Source: Bacillus carboniphilus (GTDB lineage Bacteria > Bacillota > Bacilli > Bacillales > JAIVKR01). Taken from it: a stretch of 64,000 nt of DNA. Below the pieces are notes generated by a model. It ran no database searches. It had not been told where the DNA came from and worked only from the letters and a program-made list of their open reading frames with translations. This document shows, piece after piece, positions 53,333-62,854 of the stretch. A program made the translations under genes and the position numbers. Position 1 is the first letter of the stretch; every line of letters starts with the position of its first letter. The stretch is taken from NCBI RefSeq assembly GCF_020524035.2, contig NZ_CP129013.1:1291822-1355821 (forward strand), read 5' to 3'.

Positions 53333-54943
53333 TCACTTTAATAAGGATTCAATTGTGTATGATAATAATTCAGGCAAATATTCAAATGTGTATTGAATAT
53401 CCAAGCGCTCCGTCCATTTATGAGGGTCTCTTCCTACTGGTCCAACATTAATAACAGGCACATTTATTTCTTTCATTTCTTCTAATGGGAGTGAATACCC
53501 TTTTCCGTATAAAGGCATGTTTGTTGTTAATAAATCGATATTTACCGAATCTCTTAACTGAACAAAGCTTAAATCCGATAAACCTGGAAAATAATATTGA
53601 CGCTGCAAGCGAATGTGATACTGATCCCTAGCAAAATCAATCAAGTTAGAACATACATTTTCAATTAGCTCGTCTTCTTTTGACGAGACAGAAGGATAAA
53701 AAGGTGGGCTATAAAATAGAACGATCATCGGTGAGTCTTCACTCAAAAGTGCGGCTAATTCAGCCACTAATTTCGTCGAAAAATCACGATCTCCTAGTTC
53801 TCCCCTATTAGAAGCCACATAATCCAGTCTTCTAAACACCTCTTGCTCCCCGAACCGTTCAATGGCCTTTTCAAGAAGCTGTTCATACGTAAAAACATTC
53901 ACTTTATGTGCCAAAGGTTCAAATGGTACCATTTCTGAATAGGCAATCGCCCTTTTCTTTAAATGCTCTTCTATTTCTTTAGCTGCTTCTTGGGCGACAC
54001 TTAATAGTTGCTTATGTATTTGACTAAATGGCCGATCCATCGTGAAGATATTAAACATAGAAACCGATTCATGAGGCGTTTGAACCGAGTACTCTTCCTT
54101 TAAATCTTTTTGCATTAAATTCGTTGGAGGGGGGGTCACTTCTCCTTCAGCCTTTTCACAAAATGAAGGGTTCAACTCCATCTTCTCATTTATTTTAGAA
54201 ACCATAAAATTGGGATTAAATCCAGAAAAAGGCTCACCAACATGAGCTTCAATTCCTTTGCAGAAGAAACCAGACAGTAATTTACCAATCGAACCTGTAT
54301 AAACGTAGCGATCTTCATCATTCGGTACTTTCGCAAACATCGGTTCAGAATTAACACACGCTTGATAGGTTAAAGCATGTTTTTTTGCCAACTCATTTAG
54401 AGCAGGAACAGCTGCTAACATTCCCTCAGAGTTAACTTCCTCGTCCGGAACAGTCAAAAGCAATACATTGCCGTCAAACTCACCTTTCATTGCCCGTTCT
54501 AACATTGATAATTGAACCGTCAAACCCGCTTTCATATCCATAATGCCCCGACCAAACAGCCACTCCCCGTGTTCCATATCTTGGACAACTTGCAGAGGAA
54601 GTCGATCCTTTTGTTGCGTAAGCTCATGGGTCAATTGTTCAGGTTGAAAAGCTAAAGGCTTTAAATATCCATAATCCTGCACATCAACTACGTCAAAATG
54701 ACTTAATAAAATAACGGTTTTTGATACATTCGGCTTTTTGACAAGTGCGGTTAAAACCGCCCGTCCATCTCTTAAAGGGTGTAAGTTTAGGAACTCTTCA
54801 TTTTTTTTAAAATAGGGAAACTTTTTCAACCTATAAAATAGTTGCTCGCTAAAGCTTGCTTCCCCTTCTGTTAAAGTCACTGTGGGATGTTCGACAAGTG
54901 TACATAATAGTTCTTTTAATTGTTGCTTCGTTTGCCATTGCAC
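53333..54943 (-). CDS. yqjN: M20-family peptidase YqjN (RocB-like)
   Basis: This 536-residue metallopeptidase-like protein carries VILLSHFDVVDV near residue 78 (first metal His and Asp), FGRGIMDMKAGLTVQL near 130 (bridging Asp) and LLTVPDEEVNSEGM near 160 with the catalytic Glu. It is longer than typical M20 enzymes, as are RocB-type proteins. The substrate is unknown, probably an acylated amino acid or dipeptide. Position between proI and yqjM is that of B. subtilis yqjN. Confidence 0.88.
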   Translation of the reverse strand: MQWQTKQQLKELLCTLVEHPTVTLTEGEASFSEQLFYRLKKFPYFKKNEEFLNLHPLRDGRAVLTALVKKPNVSKTVILLSHFDVVDVQDYGYLKPLAFQPEQLTHELTQQKDRLPLQVVQDMEHGEWLFGRGIMDMKAGLTVQLSMLERAMKGEFDGNVLLLTVPDEEVNSEGMLAAVPALNELAKKHALTYQACVNSEPMFAKVPNDEDRYVYTGSIGKLLSGFFCKGIEAHVGEPFSGFNPNFMVSKINEKMELNPSFCEKAEGEVTPPPTNLMQKDLKEEYSVQTPHESVSMFNIFTMDRPFSQIHKQLLSVAQEAAKEIEEHLKKRAIAYSEMVPFEPLAHKVNVFTYEQLLEKAIERFGEQEVFRRLDYVASNRGELGDRDFSTKLVAELAALLSEDSPMIVLFYSPPFYPSVSSKEDELIENVCSNLIDFARDQYHIRLQRQYYFPGLSDLSFVQLRDSVNIDLLTTNMPLYGKGYSLPLEEMKEINVPVINVGPVGRDPHKWTERLDIQYTFEYLPELLSYTIESLLK

Positions 54944-55103
54944 GTTAAAAACCCCCTTCTAGTATCCTTCTGAGATATACCATAATTATACTATACCACC
55001 ACCACTAGTTCATCCTCACCTTGAAAATTCACAAGCATTATTGTATTTTTGAAATCATATTTTTTGACCATAAAAATAAAACGGATCATACTGTTATATA
55101 TTA

Positions 55104-55288
55104 GTGCGTGTTCAAAAAGTAGGGGGAAAAGGGTCGAGAAGAACGAGGCGACTAGTTAAAGGGTCACAGGCTAAGAACAACCACTTCCTGTGGTGAACGC
55201 CTGTACTAGCACATCGTGTGCGTCGGAGGAGTGGAATAGCGAGACAACAAAGTTATTCGACAGCAATTTTTCATGACTTTTTGAACAA
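55104..55288. repeat. Dispersed repeat, family B, copy 2
   Basis: It begins GTGCGTGTTCAAAAAGTAGG and ends CTTTTTGAACA, inverted ends as in copy 1 (12398-12543). Internal blocks GAACGAGGCG, CTAGCACATCGTGTGCGTCG and GGAGGAGTGGAATAGCGAG match copy 1 in order. It lies just upstream of namA, so the promoter of that gene must lie within or beyond it. Confidence 0.7.
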
Positions 55289-55313
55289 TATTAAAAATTG
55301 GAGGTCATTATTT

Positions 55314-56330
55314 ATGAATGAAGGTGTTTTTTCTCCATATACGATTAAAGGGGTTACATTAAAAAACAGAATCGTCATGTCCCCAATGTGTATGTATTCT
55401 TCTACCGATGAAAATGGCAAATTACAGGCGTTTCATTGGACACATTACATAAGCAGAGCTGTCGGGGGTGTAGGGTTAGTCATGCTAGAAGCAACGGCCA
55501 TTTCTCCAGAAGGAAGAATTTCTTCCCAAGACCTTGGAATTTGGAATGATGAACATGTCGAAGACTTAAAAATGCTTGTGGCAGAGATGCAAACCTATGG
55601 TACAAAAACAGCCATTCAATTGGCTCATGCTGGTCGTAAAGCAACCGTTGATGGAAAGATACTTGCCCCATCTGCGATTGCATTTAATGAAAATTTCTCT
55701 ATACCAAATGAAATGACTTATGAGGATATTAAACAAACCATAGAAGCCTTTCAAAACGCTGCCTCACGAGCAAAACAAGCAAGCTTTGATATTATTGAGT
55801 TACATGGAGCTCATGGGTATTTAATTAATGAATTTTTATCTCCTTTAACGAATAAACGCGAGGATATTTATGGAGGAAATCAAGTAAACCGCTATCGTTT
55901 TTTAAAAGACATCATTGATGCTGTGAAGGAAGTTTGGGACGGAGCTTTATTTGTAAGAATATCAGCCAATGATTATCAAAAAGAGGGATTAACGGTCAAT
56001 GACTATATAACATATTGTAAGTGGATGAAGGAACAAGGTGTAGATTTAATAGATGTTAGCTCAGGTGGAGTTGTACCTGCCTCAATTGATGTTTATCCAG
56101 GATACCAAATCGATTATGGTGAAAAAATTCGTCAGCATGTGAAAGTGGCAACAGGGGCAGTTGGCATGATTACCAGCGGTCTACAAGCAGAAGAAATCAT
56201 TCGTAATGAAAGAGCAGATTTAGTATTCATTGGTCGAGCGTTATTAAAAAACCCTTATTTACCAAAGGTATTTGCAGATGAGTTAGATGTTCCAATTGAC
56301 CCCCCTAAACAATATTCACGAGGGTGGTAA
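55314..56330 (+). CDS. namA: NADPH dehydrogenase NamA (old yellow enzyme)
   Basis: This 338-residue flavoprotein reduces activated alkenes, as B. subtilis YqjM does. Features: [12 protein letters not shown] with Cys near residue 26, [11 protein letters not shown] near 100, the substrate-binding pair in [20 protein letters not shown] near 165, and [12 protein letters not shown] near 308. The ATG at 55314 has GGAGG upstream and gives the same length as YqjM. An open frame extends upstream into the repeat without a ribosome site. Confidence 0.94.
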   Translation: MNEGVFSPYTIKGVTLKNRIVMSPMCMYSSTDENGKLQAFHWTHYISRAVGGVGLVMLEATAISPEGRISSQDLGIWNDEHVEDLKMLVAEMQTYGTKTAIQLAHAGRKATVDGKILAPSAIAFNENFSIPNEMTYEDIKQTIEAFQNAASRAKQASFDIIELHGAHGYLINEFLSPLTNKREDIYGGNQVNRYRFLKDIIDAVKEVWDGALFVRISANDYQKEGLTVNDYITYCKWMKEQGVDLIDVSSGGVVPASIDVYPGYQIDYGEKIRQHVKVATGAVGMITSGLQAEEIIRNERADLVFIGRALLKNPYLPKVFADELDVPIDPPKQYSRGW

Positions 56331-56338
56331 AAGAAAGG

Positions 56339-56376
56339 GTAGGCAAAACTTTTAAGTCTTTTGCCTACTTGTTTTT
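56339..56376. terminator. Terminator of namA and the convergent DinB-like gene
   Basis: GTAGGCAAAA pairs with TTTTGCCTAC across a 10-base loop, followed by TTGTTTTT. Confidence 0.8.
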
Positions 56377-56837
56377 AATTTATGAACAAGGCGCGCTCAA
56401 TTTGTTTTCGATGATGTAGATCATGTTTTATATGTCCTTCAAAGTATTCATGAAGAAGAAAAGTTGATTGACCAATGCTTATCCCACTGCCCCTCATCAA
56501 TCGATTCCATCCTTTTGAGTAGCTCTTGTCTTGTGTGAACAAACTTTTTGATCATATCATCTTGTTCCATATTTCTTCCTTCGATTGCTGCTTTTCTATT
56601 AAACTCTTCTACTTCAGGTCCTAAAGGAAACAATTCTTCTGAAAAAAAATACGGAATACGTTTTTCCATGATAAAACGATCCCAAGCCTGTAGGTGACTA
56701 ATGATTTCAGCACTACTCCACTTTTCTTTTTCAATAGGATTAACCCATAAATCTGAACCAAATCTATTTAAAGATTTCACCCAATCAATCATCCTATTAT
56801 GATGTTCGACTAGCTGTTTCTTTATCGAGTTCAACAT
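56375..56837 (-). CDS. DinB/YfiT-type four-helix protein, frameshifted near its C terminus
   Basis: The N-terminal 125 residues (SIKKQLVEHHNRMIDWVKSL, then WSSAEIISHLQAWDRFI with a metal-type His) match DinB-fold proteins. After EGQWDK the frame is lost, but another frame continues IGQSTFLLHEYFEGHIKHD and LHHRKQIERALFIN to a stop at 56375, supplying the expected final helix and the His residues of the metal site. Removing one base near 56470 joins both. Function unknown; this is not the polymerase DinB. Confidence 0.75.
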
Positions 56838-56882
56838 TAACACGCACTCTTAATTAAATAGAATTATACTAGACTATTAATT

Positions 56883-57344
56883 TTATAATACCTTTGTCAT
56901 AAATACACTATTTTCATCCTCTATATAATCATCAAAAGGCTTGCAATAGTGAAACCCAAAACTTATATAGAGAGTTCTAGCTGGTTCAAAAGCTTCCATG
57001 GATCCTGTCTCCAAACTTAATCTTTTATAGCCACGCCGTCTAGCTTCATCCATAATGTGTTGAAGAACTAATTTTGCAACACCTTTTCTTAAATGTTGTG
57101 ATGAAGTTCGCATAGACTTTACCTCTCCATGCTCCTTATCAAGTTCTTTAAGTGCTCCGCATCCTAACAATTCATCATGCTCCCACACACTCCAAAACGT
57201 TATTTCCTGTTTTTTCAATTCATCAAGATCCAGTGCATGAATACTTTCCAGCGGAGAATGTTGTTTCATTCCATCCATATGTTCCTCTAATAATATCGCC
57301 ACGGCATTTCCACTTAAATCATCTATTTTAATTTCCAATATCAT
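56883..57344 (-). CDS. GNAT family N-acetyltransferase
   Basis: The roughly 153-residue protein has the acetyl-CoA loop LRKGVAKLVLQHIMDEA near residue 90 (motif A), preceded by a GCGALKELDKEHGEVKSM strand pair and followed by RLSLETGSMEAFEPARTLYI and GFHYCKPF, typical of this family. The substrate is unknown. It follows rnz by 7 bases on the same strand. The ATG at 57344 or a TTG two codons later may be the start. Confidence 0.85.
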   Translation of the reverse strand: MILEIKIDDLSGNAVAILLEEHMDGMKQHSPLESIHALDLDELKKQEITFWSVWEHDELLGCGALKELDKEHGEVKSMRTSSQHLRKGVAKLVLQHIMDEARRRGYKRLSLETGSMEAFEPARTLYISFGFHYCKPFDDYIEDENSVFMTKVL

Positions 57345-57351
57345 CAACCCT

Positions 57352-58293
57352 TTAAAGTTCAATTTGTTCTCTTAGAACATCAATTTCAACCAAGTCGTTG
57401 GCTATATATGTATTCGAGAAAGTTTTTTTCGCTTCCTGCAACAACGATTGAATTTGTAGAGACGACTGGTAGCGAGAACTTATATGTGTAAGCCAAAGAC
57501 AACCCACATTTGCTCGCTTGGCAACTTGAGCAGCTTGCTTGGTAGTCGAATGAAAGTAATTAAAAGCTAGTTTTTCTTCTTTTTCACTAAAAGTTGCTTC
57601 ATGAATAAGAACATCCGCATCCTTCGCCAACTCCATACTGGCTTGACAAAAACGCGTATCACCTAAAACCGTAACAATACGACCTTTTTTAGCCTCGCCT
57701 ATATAATCTTGACCATTAATAATCCGGCCATCTTCCAACACCACTTTCTCTCCATCTTTCAATTGACTATAAATGGGGCCTGGTTGAATTCCTTCATTAA
57801 TCAATTTGTCTACTTGCAATTTACCTGGTAAGTCCTTCTCAATAACACGATACCCGTATGAAGGAATGCCATGCTCAAGCAACTCTACTTGAACTTCAAA
57901 CGTATCATCTTCAAAAATAATGCCTGTCTCCTCAATTTCTACAATTTGTAGTGGGTATTTTAAATACGTTGTACTTACAGAAAGACTTGTTTCCACAAAT
58001 TCTTTTATTCCCTTTGGTCCATATATAGTTAGTAATTCTTCTCCTCCTTGAAATGAACGACTTCCCAATAATCCAGGTAACCCAAATATATGATCACCAT
58101 GCAAATGGGTAATAAAGATTTTTTCTATTTTTCTCGGTTTTATTTTCGTATGCAAAATTTGATGTTGCGTCGCTTCTCCGCAGTCAAACAACCATATTTG
58201 GTTTCTTTCTTCTAATAGCATTAGAGCTATAGATGAAACATTCCGTTCTTTCGCAGGTATCCCTGCCCCCGTACCTAAAAACTGAATCTCCAA
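57352..58293 (-). CDS. rnz: Ribonuclease Z
   Basis: This 313-residue metallo-beta-lactamase-fold endonuclease trims tRNA 3' ends that lack an encoded CCA. Motifs: [20 protein letters not shown] at the N terminus, [17 protein letters not shown] near residue 60 (metal ligands), [10 protein letters not shown] near 208, and an [14 protein letters not shown] His near 248. Length and context next to zwf match B. subtilis rnz (yqjK). Confidence 0.95.
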   Translation of the reverse strand: MEIQFLGTGAGIPAKERNVSSIALMLLEERNQIWLFDCGEATQHQILHTKIKPRKIEKIFITHLHGDHIFGLPGLLGSRSFQGGEELLTIYGPKGIKEFVETSLSVSTTYLKYPLQIVEIEETGIIFEDDTFEVQVELLEHGIPSYGYRVIEKDLPGKLQVDKLINEGIQPGPIYSQLKDGEKVVLEDGRIINGQDYIGEAKKGRIVTVLGDTRFCQASMELAKDADVLIHEATFSEKEEKLAFNYFHSTTKQAAQVAKRANVGCLWLTHISSRYQSSLQIQSLLQEAKKTFSNTYIANDLVEIDVLREQIEL

Positions 58294-58529
58294 TCAATTT
58301 TCCTCCTAAGAACTGTTCGTTTTAGTCATAGCATATCACGAACCGATCATGATAGGAATAAACATCGTTCCTCCAGCTTGTATGGTCATAAGCTGTAACG
58401 ACTCATTCGTCTTAAATATTTGCTTTCACCCGTAATAAACATTAAAATTGTTTAAGTATAATAGGTCAAAACGAGGTAACTTACTACTACTTTATTACAT
58501 ATAACGCATTAAAAAAGTGAGGTATTCTA

Positions 58530-59999
58530 GTGGAAACAACAACATATCCTAAAGCAGTCATTGTGATCTTCGGAGCGACTGGTGACTTAGCGAAACGAAA
58601 GTTATATCCATCTATTCATCGGCTTTTCAATAACAACCAAATTGGTGATGAGTTTGCTGTTATCGGTGTCGCTAGAAGGCCTTGGACAAATGACCTTTTT
58701 CGAGAGAAAGTGAAAGAATCTATTCAAACCCCTATTACTACAGATGAAGAAATTGATTCGTTTACAAGTCATTTTTACTATCATCCTTTTGATGTGACAG
58801 ATAAAAGTTCCTTTCAAGATTTAATGAGCTTAATGAACGACTTAGATGGACAGTATCGAACAGAAGGAAATCGGATGTTTTACTTAGCCATGGCGCCTGA
58901 ATTTTTCGGAACAATCGCGCAAAACATTCAAGAATATGGATTGAAAGAGACAAATGGTTGGACTAGACTCGTCATTGAAAAACCATTTGGCCATAATTTT
59001 GAATCTGCTAAGAAGTTAAATGATGAATTAAGAGAAGCATTTGATGAAAAACAAATATATCGAATTGATCATTACTTAGGAAAGGAAATGGTACAAAACA
59101 TAGAGGTTATTCGATTTGCTAACGCCATTTTTGAACATCTTTGGAACAACCGCTTTATATCCAATATACAAATCACATCTAGTGAATTATTAGGAGTGGA
59201 AGACCGAGGGAAATACTATGAAAGTTCAGGAGCCCTTCGCGATATGGTACAAAACCATATGTTGCAAATGGTCGCGTTACTTGCAATGGAGCCTCCTATT
59301 AAATTAACAACTGACGAAGTTCGTTCTGAAAAAGTAAAAGCTTTACGTTCTATCCGTCCTCTTACCAAACAGTCTACTTTTGACCATTTTGTTCGAGGGC
59401 AATATGGCAAGGGAGAAATAGAAGAAGAACACGTAGATGGGTATCGTGAAGATCCCAATGTTGACTCAGAATCGAATACGGAAACGTTTGTAGCAGGAAA
59501 GATCATGATTGATAACTATCGCTGGGCAGGCGTCCCTTTTTATATTCGAACAGGAAAAAGAATGAAAGAAAAATTAACAAAGATCGTGGTCGAGTTTAAA
59601 GACTTACCGATGAATTTATATAACAATGGTTCAGGAAAGAAACAAACAAACTTGCTGGTTATACATATACAACCTGATGAGGGGATCACCTTACATTTAA
59701 ATGCCAAACAATCTGATGGAACAAGAACTATTATTCCCATTCAACTTGATTACTGTAACAATTGCATCAATGGCATTAATACACCGGAAGCTTATGAAAA
59801 ATTAATTTATGATTGCATGAACGGAGATGCAACGAACTTCACCCATTGGGATGAAGTTGCTCTTTCTTGGCAATTTGTTGATACCATCTCAAAAGCTTGG
59901 GAGAGCCAAAAGGCCGAATTTCCAAACTATACGTCAGGTTCCATGGGACCTGACGACGCTGATAAACTTTTAGAAAAAGACGGATTTAACTGGTGGTAA
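58530..59999 (+). CDS. zwf: Glucose-6-phosphate 1-dehydrogenase
   Basis: The 489-residue enzyme begins the oxidative pentose phosphate pathway. It has IFGATGDLAKRKLYPSIHRL (NADP loop) near residue 12, the substrate site in YRIDHYLGKEMVQN near 180 and IRTGKRMKEKLTKI near 338. It starts at a GTG with GTGAGG upstream. gndA, encoding the third enzyme of the pathway, lies 1.3 kb further on the opposite strand. No clear operator was seen in 58294-58529. Confidence 0.96.
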   Translation: METTTYPKAVIVIFGATGDLAKRKLYPSIHRLFNNNQIGDEFAVIGVARRPWTNDLFREKVKESIQTPITTDEEIDSFTSHFYYHPFDVTDKSSFQDLMSLMNDLDGQYRTEGNRMFYLAMAPEFFGTIAQNIQEYGLKETNGWTRLVIEKPFGHNFESAKKLNDELREAFDEKQIYRIDHYLGKEMVQNIEVIRFANAIFEHLWNNRFISNIQITSSELLGVEDRGKYYESSGALRDMVQNHMLQMVALLAMEPPIKLTTDEVRSEKVKALRSIRPLTKQSTFDHFVRGQYGKGEIEEEHVDGYREDPNVDSESNTETFVAGKIMIDNYRWAGVPFYIRTGKRMKEKLTKIVVEFKDLPMNLYNNGSGKKQTNLLVIHIQPDEGITLHLNAKQSDGTRTIIPIQLDYCNNCINGINTPEAYEKLIYDCMNGDATNFTHWDEVALSWQFVDTISKAWESQKAEFPNYTSGSMGPDDADKLLEKDGFNWW

Positions 60000-60000
60000 T

Positions 60001-60540
60001 AAGCAAAGCGCATGCGCCTTGCTCAGCCACGACAAGCATAAGGCACGGAGAAAAGAAAGATGTTCTTTATCTTTTGTTCTACGTGACTTATGACCTCGAG
60101 TGGCTAGGTGCTGGAGCTAGACAGCAATGTTAGCACATTCTTATAAAGCACAAAGTTTATACATTCTTATCTTTTAAGAAAGGCTGATGCCCTTTGCTCA
60201 CATCCGACAAGCATAAGACGCGTATAAAATGAAGGTGTTCTTTACCTTCATGCATACGTGGCTTATGACCTCGAGGATGTAAGGGCGTCAGCTGGACAAT
60301 AAGAAAAGCGCAAGCGCCCGTCTAGCGACGCAGGTGCTTATAGACCCCCGCATGAGATAATGGAACATCAACTAAAGACGCCCACGTCCTGTGGGCAACG
60401 TTGATGCTAGCACTTCCTGTGCGTCGAAAGCGCTACCCGCCGCTGGGCGCTGGAGCTAGACAAAAATAAAAGCACCATCCAAATAAGGACAGATTTTTAT
60501 ACTTTCTTACTCTATAAGAAAAGCGCAAGCGCCCGTCTAT
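60001..60540. repeat. Tandem cluster of family A repeats (three copies and a fragment)
   Basis: Copy a (60001-60123) starts AAGCAAAGCGCATGCGCC and ends GGTGCTGGAGCTAGACA, with tail type 2. Copy b (60176-60296) is diverged, ending GGGCGTCAGCTGGACA. Copy c (60301-60515) is nearly the same as copy 1 at 21067, including tail type 1. A 22-bp start of another copy (60519-60540) is cut off before the cyclase gene. The arms of each copy are partly complementary and can fold. Confidence 0.82.
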
Positions 60541-60580
60541 ATTTATCAAAACGTATAAAAAATACAGGAGGAGAAAACTC

Positions 60581-61204
60581 ATGAAATTTTACGATGTAAC
60601 AACTCCTATTTATCAAGGAATGACTGTTTATAAAAACAAACCAGAAAAACAACCAATCATCAAAACAACTACAAATGAGCATGTAACCGAGTCTCGCATC
60701 GATATGGATTTACACACAGGAACACATGTTGACGCTCCTCTTCATATGATCAATGATGGGGATACAATGGAAACCATCCAAATTAAAGAGCTAGTCAGAC
60801 CTGTTAAAGTGTTTGACGTGACACATGTTGAAGATCGGATCAAGAAATCAGATGTGGCGGGCTTAAATATTGAGAAAGATGATTTCATTTTATTTAAAAC
60901 AAAAAATTCATTTGAAGATTCATTCAACTTTGACTTTATATTTGTTGCTGAAGATTTAGCCAAGTACTTGGCTGAGATTGGCATTAAAGGTGTTGGAGTT
61001 GACGGACTCGGAATAGAAAGAAGTCAGCCTGGCCATCCTACTCATCGCACATTATTTGATGAAAAAATTATCGTCATGGAAGGTCTTCGATTAAAAGACA
61101 TAACAGAGGGTGAGTATTTTATGGTTGCTTCTCCACTTCCTATTAAAGGAGTAGATGCATCACCAGCCCGCGTATTATTATTCGAGGACAACCTATCTGG
61201 ATAG
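60581..61204 (+). CDS. Cyclase family protein (kynurenine formamidase-like)
   Basis: This 207-residue metal-dependent amidohydrolase of the cyclase/KynB family begins KFYDVTTPIYQGMTVYKNK and has the metal site MDLHTGTHVDAPLHM near residue 45, VGVDGLGIERSQPGHPTHRT near 145 and EGLRLKDITEGEYFMVASP. Kynurenine formamidase is the best-known relative, but no other tryptophan-degradation gene is nearby, so the substrate is open. AGGAGG lies upstream of the ATG. Confidence 0.85.
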   Translation: MKFYDVTTPIYQGMTVYKNKPEKQPIIKTTTNEHVTESRIDMDLHTGTHVDAPLHMINDGDTMETIQIKELVRPVKVFDVTHVEDRIKKSDVAGLNIEKDDFILFKTKNSFEDSFNFDFIFVAEDLAKYLAEIGIKGVGVDGLGIERSQPGHPTHRTLFDEKIIVMEGLRLKDITEGEYFMVASPLPIKGVDASPARVLLFEDNLSG

Positions 61205-61260
61205 CCTAAACCCTTATAAAGAGGATTCCATATTAGTAGAAAGTTTTGCTTTCAAACTAA

Positions 61261-61300
61261 AAAACGCCCCTAATCAAAATAACTGATTAGGGGCGTTTCT
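61261..61300. terminator. Bidirectional terminator between the cyclase gene and gndA
   Basis: AAACGCCCCTAATCA pairs perfectly over 15 bp with its complement across a 7-base loop, flanked by A and T runs. Confidence 0.9.
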
Positions 61301-61309
61301 ATTACTTTT

Positions 61310-62722
61310 TTATTTCTCCATCCAGTCAGTATGGAAAATTCCTTCTTTATCCACTCGTTGATACGTATGCGCACCAAAGTAATCACGCTGTGCTTGTAGA
61401 AGGTTCGCTGGCAACCTTTCTGAACGATAGCTATCATAATAAGCAAGCGCGGAAGAGAACGTTGGAACTGGGATTCCATTGTTAATTGCAAGAGCAATTA
61501 CCTCTCGAAGAGCTCCTTGATAGTTTTCAACGATCTCTTTGAAATATGGGTCAAATAAAAGATTAGCAAGCTTTGGATCTAAATCATATGCTTCTTTTAT
61601 CTTTTGTAGGAAGGCCGCTCGAATGATGCATCCCCCTCGGAAAATCATCGCAATTTCACCGTATTGAAGATTCCAGTCATACTCCTCTGAAGCTGCTCTC
61701 ATTTGCGCGAAGCCTTGTGCGTAAGAAAGAATTTTACTCATATAAAGAGCTTTTCTAATGGCCTCGATAAGCTCTTTTTTATCGCCTGTAAAGTTTTGAA
61801 TTGCGGGTCCAGATAGCGTTTGACTTGCTTTTACACGCTCTTCCTTCATCGCTGAAATAAAACGCGCAAAAACCGATTCAGTAATTACAGGGAGAGGAAC
61901 ACCTAAATCAAGTGAGCTTTGACTCGTCCATTTCCCTGTCCCTTTTTGTCCTGCCGTATCTAAAATCACATCCACTAAAGGTTTGCCAGTCTCTTCATCC
62001 ATTTTTGTGAAGATATCAGCTGTGATCTCGATTAAATAACTATCAAGTTCTCCATTATTCCACTCTGCAAAGACTTCATGAAGTTCTTGTGCATTTAGGC
62101 CTAGAACATGTTTTAAAATCGAGTAAGCTTCACATATAAGCTGCATATCCCCATACTCTATACCATTATGTACCATTTTTACATAATGACCTGCTCCATC
62201 AGGTCCGATGTAGGTCGTACATGCTTCTCCGTCCACCTTTGCAGAAATGGCTTCTAAAATAGGCTTTACTAACTCATGAGCTTCTTTTTGCCCACCCGGC
62301 ATAATTGAAGGCCCTTTAAGAGCTCCTTCCTCACCACCAGAAACACCGGTTCCTATGAAATGGATTCCACTCTCGGCTAATTGCTTATTTCGACGTTGAG
62401 TATCTTTAAAGAAAGTATTTCCACCGTCAATTAAAATATCGCCTTTATCAAGATGAGGCAATAATGACTCAATCGTCGCGTCTGTCGGTTTTCCTGCCTT
62501 AACCATTAATAAAATTTTTCGAGGTTTTTCCAGTGAAGCGACAAATTCTTCAATACTATATGTACCAACGACCTTTTTCCCTTCTGCTTCTTGTAAAAAT
62601 TGTTCCGTTTTTTCTGGAGAACGATTAAAAACAGAAACAGAATATCCACGACTTTCTATGTTAAGAGCCAAATTTTTGCCCATAACTGCAAGTCCAACTA
62701 CTCCAATATGTTGATTTGACAT
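61310..62722 (-). CDS. gndA: 6-phosphogluconate dehydrogenase, decarboxylating (GndA)
   Basis: The 470-residue enzyme converts 6-phosphogluconate to ribulose-5-phosphate with NADP. It has [20 protein letters not shown] at the N terminus, [20 protein letters not shown] near residue 125 with substrate contacts, the catalytic Lys in [16 protein letters not shown] near 180 and [12 protein letters not shown] near 365. Length and place next to dinB match B. subtilis gndA (yqjI). It works with Zwf encoded nearby. Confidence 0.95.
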   Translation of the reverse strand: MSNQHIGVVGLAVMGKNLALNIESRGYSVSVFNRSPEKTEQFLQEAEGKKVVGTYSIEEFVASLEKPRKILLMVKAGKPTDATIESLLPHLDKGDILIDGGNTFFKDTQRRNKQLAESGIHFIGTGVSGGEEGALKGPSIMPGGQKEAHELVKPILEAISAKVDGEACTTYIGPDGAGHYVKMVHNGIEYGDMQLICEAYSILKHVLGLNAQELHEVFAEWNNGELDSYLIEITADIFTKMDEETGKPLVDVILDTAGQKGTGKWTSQSSLDLGVPLPVITESVFARFISAMKEERVKASQTLSGPAIQNFTGDKKELIEAIRKALYMSKILSYAQGFAQMRAASEEYDWNLQYGEIAMIFRGGCIIRAAFLQKIKEAYDLDPKLANLLFDPYFKEIVENYQGALREVIALAINNGIPVPTFSSALAYYDSYRSERLPANLLQAQRDYFGAHTYQRVDKEGIFHTDWMEK

Positions 62723-62854
62723 CCTTTTACGTCCCTTCTAGTTCAACTTGTACAATCTTGAAAATACCATATATAAATAAGGTTTATCAAGTTATAGATT
62801 TCGAATTCATTGCAAGAAGAGGGGAAAATGTTTCTGAATAAAAGAAACGAACGC

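Noticed and set aside
53193-53396. Plus-strand 67-codon frame after proI
   Set aside because: It begins inside the proI terminator, lacks a ribosome site and ends antisense to yqjN.
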